Assembly (NCBI GenBank): GCA_016840025.1
Contig: JAEOTF010000490.1
Span: 1-6,217, forward strand
Reading direction: 5' to 3'
Source: Candidatus Hodarchaeota archaeon
Lineage (GTDB): Archaea > Asgardarchaeota > Heimdallarchaeia > Hodarchaeales > YT1-039
DNA: 6,217 nucleotides
The number at the start of each line of letters is the position of its first letter. The stretch's first letter is position 1. Position numbers and translations under genes: made by a program. Positions 5,069 to 6,217 of the stretch are shown here, piece after piece. The notes below the pieces were generated by a model, which was given only the letters and a program-made list of their open reading frames with translations, searched no databases and was not told the origin of the DNA.

Positions 5069-6217
5069 ATGAAGGCAATTGTTGCTCATCACTATTGGGA
5101 TAGAGCAGGAGGCGGGGAATTAGTAGATTCTGCCGTGGTTAAAGCTCTACAAAAAATGGGTTTGGACGTAATTATTGTAGCTACTACAGGTTTTAGAAAG
5201 AATAAGTATAAGGAATGGTTTGGTATAGATTTAGAAGATGTGAAAACTTATGTATTTCTTAAACGTTTTTTGCCAATGTTTGGCATATACCAAAGATCAT
5301 TTACATGGATTCCCCTTAAAAGAGCGATAAAAAAGGAGAAACCAGATTTAATATGGATTGATACAGATCTTTACAAACCTATTGGGCATCCTTCTAAAAT
5401 TATTGAGTATATTCATTTTCCTACCCCTAGATGGGAAGAAACGCTTGATTATCATGTTAAGTATTCAAAGGGTTTTTGGAAATACTATTTTAAAGGATCT
5501 ATAGCTCTCTATAAACTGTTTGGGAGAGAAAACCCCTTCATTTATGCGGATGTTGTAACATGTAACTCAACATACATACAAAACATGATTGAAGAGGTTT
5601 GGGGAGATAGGGCTACAGTTATTCATCCACCTGTGTTAGTTAACGAAATGCTGCCTAGTTCGAAGAGAGGTTTTAACGAGAGGTCAGGTATTGTCATGAT
5701 TGGAAGGATCAGCCCAGAAAAGCGGTATGAAGACGTTATCGAAGCCATCTTCTTCTCAAACTCGAAGCCTCGACTCAAGATTGTAGGTGGATTAATACCA
5801 AGCAGAATGAATTACTTAAACAAGATCAAGTCATTAGCTAAAGAAAAAAAAATTGAGCTTGAAATATATCCAAATGCGTCTAGAAAGGATTTGATACACA
5901 TAACATCATCATCAAGACTGTTTATCCACGCAACAAGATACGAACATTTCGGCATAGCAGTCGTAGAAGGTATGGCGCTAGGGTGTCCCGTAATAATCCA
6001 TAGAAGTGGTGGTCAGTATTCTGATATAACTCAGTTGGACAAGTATGGAAAATCATATGAATCGATAAAAGAGTTGACTAATACGATCGATACATTATAT
6101 ACTAACCCTAAAAAGTGGATGGCCTTACATAACTCTTCAATCAAGAGGTGCAAGGAATTTGATAGATCAGTTTTCAATACAAAGGTACAGAAAATTGTGA
6201 AACAATTAATTGAATGA
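5069..6217 (+). CDS. Alg11-like GT4 glycosyltransferase (putative mannosyltransferase)
   Basis: A GT-B fold glycosyltransferase of 382 aa from ATG 5069. The N-terminal strand MKAIVAHHYWDRAGGGE (1-17) carries the glycine-rich acceptor/donor loop. YIHFPTPRWEE (114-124), CNSTYIQNMI (165-174) and VIHPPV (184-189) follow in the order seen in Alg11, the eukaryotic enzyme that adds alpha-1,2-mannoses to the dolichol-linked oligosaccharide. The donor domain has MIGRISPEKRYEDVIEA (210-226, Arg213 and Lys218) and the E-x7-E motif in EHFGIAVVE (Glu292, Glu300), with HRSGGQYSDI close to the Alg11 sequence. Unlike Alg11 there is no N-terminal membrane helix. A role in building a lipid-linked or surface glycan is likely; the sugar is inferred. 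A TTG at 4976 would add 31 residues, but these seem to belong to the broken frame upstream. The Shine-Dalgarno is weak (GGA at 5055). The stop TGA is at 6215-6217, the window's end. Confidence 0.87.
   Translation: MKAIVAHHYWDRAGGGELVDSAVVKALQKMGLDVIIVATTGFRKNKYKEWFGIDLEDVKTYVFLKRFLPMFGIYQRSFTWIPLKRAIKKEKPDLIWIDTDLYKPIGHPSKIIEYIHFPTPRWEETLDYHVKYSKGFWKYYFKGSIALYKLFGRENPFIYADVVTCNSTYIQNMIEEVWGDRATVIHPPVLVNEMLPSSKRGFNERSGIVMIGRISPEKRYEDVIEAIFFSNSKPRLKIVGGLIPSRMNYLNKIKSLAKEKKIELEIYPNASRKDLIHITSSSRLFIHATRYEHFGIAVVEGMALGCPVIIHRSGGQYSDITQLDKYGKSYESIKELTNTIDTLYTNPKKWMALHNSSIKRCKEFDRSVFNTKVQKIVKQLIE

Noticed and set aside
4828..6098. Direct 13-nt repeat ATCGATACATTAT at 4828-4840 and 6086-6098
   Set aside because: One copy is intergenic and the other inside a coding region. 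A 13-nt match is not surprising in about 6 kb of AT-rich DNA, and the flanks do not match.
1..6217. CRISPR array, toxin-antitoxin pair, intact transposon or other defence system
   Set aside because: No spaced repeat series, no paired small toxin/antitoxin genes and no intact transposase were found; all large frames belong to known metabolic or glycosyltransferase families.

Overview
The window looks like chromosomal DNA from an AT-rich archaeon. The evidence is archaeal: TATA-like boxes rather than -35/-10 pairs, GAGGT/GGTGA-type Shine-Dalgarno sequences, a poly-T terminator without a clear stem, and protein families typical of archaea (COG2236-type phosphoribosyltransferase, ACT-less short SerA-like dehydrogenase, Alg11-like GT4 glycosyltransferase). 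A TACK-lineage archaeon, perhaps Bathyarchaeia, is my guess, but nothing here fixes the lineage. No rRNA, tRNA, CRISPR array or intact mobile element was found.

Layout: (1) Positions 1-2212 hold a rightward two-gene operon. It encodes a nucleotide-sugar dehydrogenase of the UDP-GlcNAc/UDP-ManNAc/UDP-Glc type and, 19 nt later, a purine-type phosphoribosyltransferase; a T8 tract follows. (2) Positions 2197-2404 are a convergent intergenic gap with a GC-alternating tract, a small inverted repeat and only very short open frames. (3) Positions 2405-4561 hold two leftward genes. The upstream one is a GT4 glycosyltransferase whose best start is not a standard start codon; the downstream one, after a gap of about 96 nt, is a D-2-hydroxyacid dehydrogenase of the 3-phosphoglycerate dehydrogenase type. 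(4) Positions 4562-5068 are a long divergent gap. It holds candidate promoters for both directions, a second GC-alternating tract, a 13-bp palindrome, and a short signal-peptide-like reading frame that looks like the front of a broken exported-protein gene. (5) Positions 5069-6217 hold a rightward Alg11-like GT4 glycosyltransferase whose stop codon is the last base triplet of the window.

Together, the dehydrogenase would supply a UDP-uronic acid (UDP-ManNAcA, UDP-GlcNAcA or UDP-GlcA) and the two GT4 enzymes could build a surface or protein-linked glycan. This is a small part of a glycan assembly region. The phosphoribosyltransferase (purine salvage) and the SerA-like enzyme (serine synthesis) are metabolic genes set among them, with no evident direct role in glycan synthesis. 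I saw no clearly new defence or mobile system. The points most worth checking are the odd start of the leftward glycosyltransferase, the altered active-site positions of the nucleotide-sugar dehydrogenase, the decayed signal-peptide frame ahead of the last gene, and the GC islands found in the three larger intergenic gaps.
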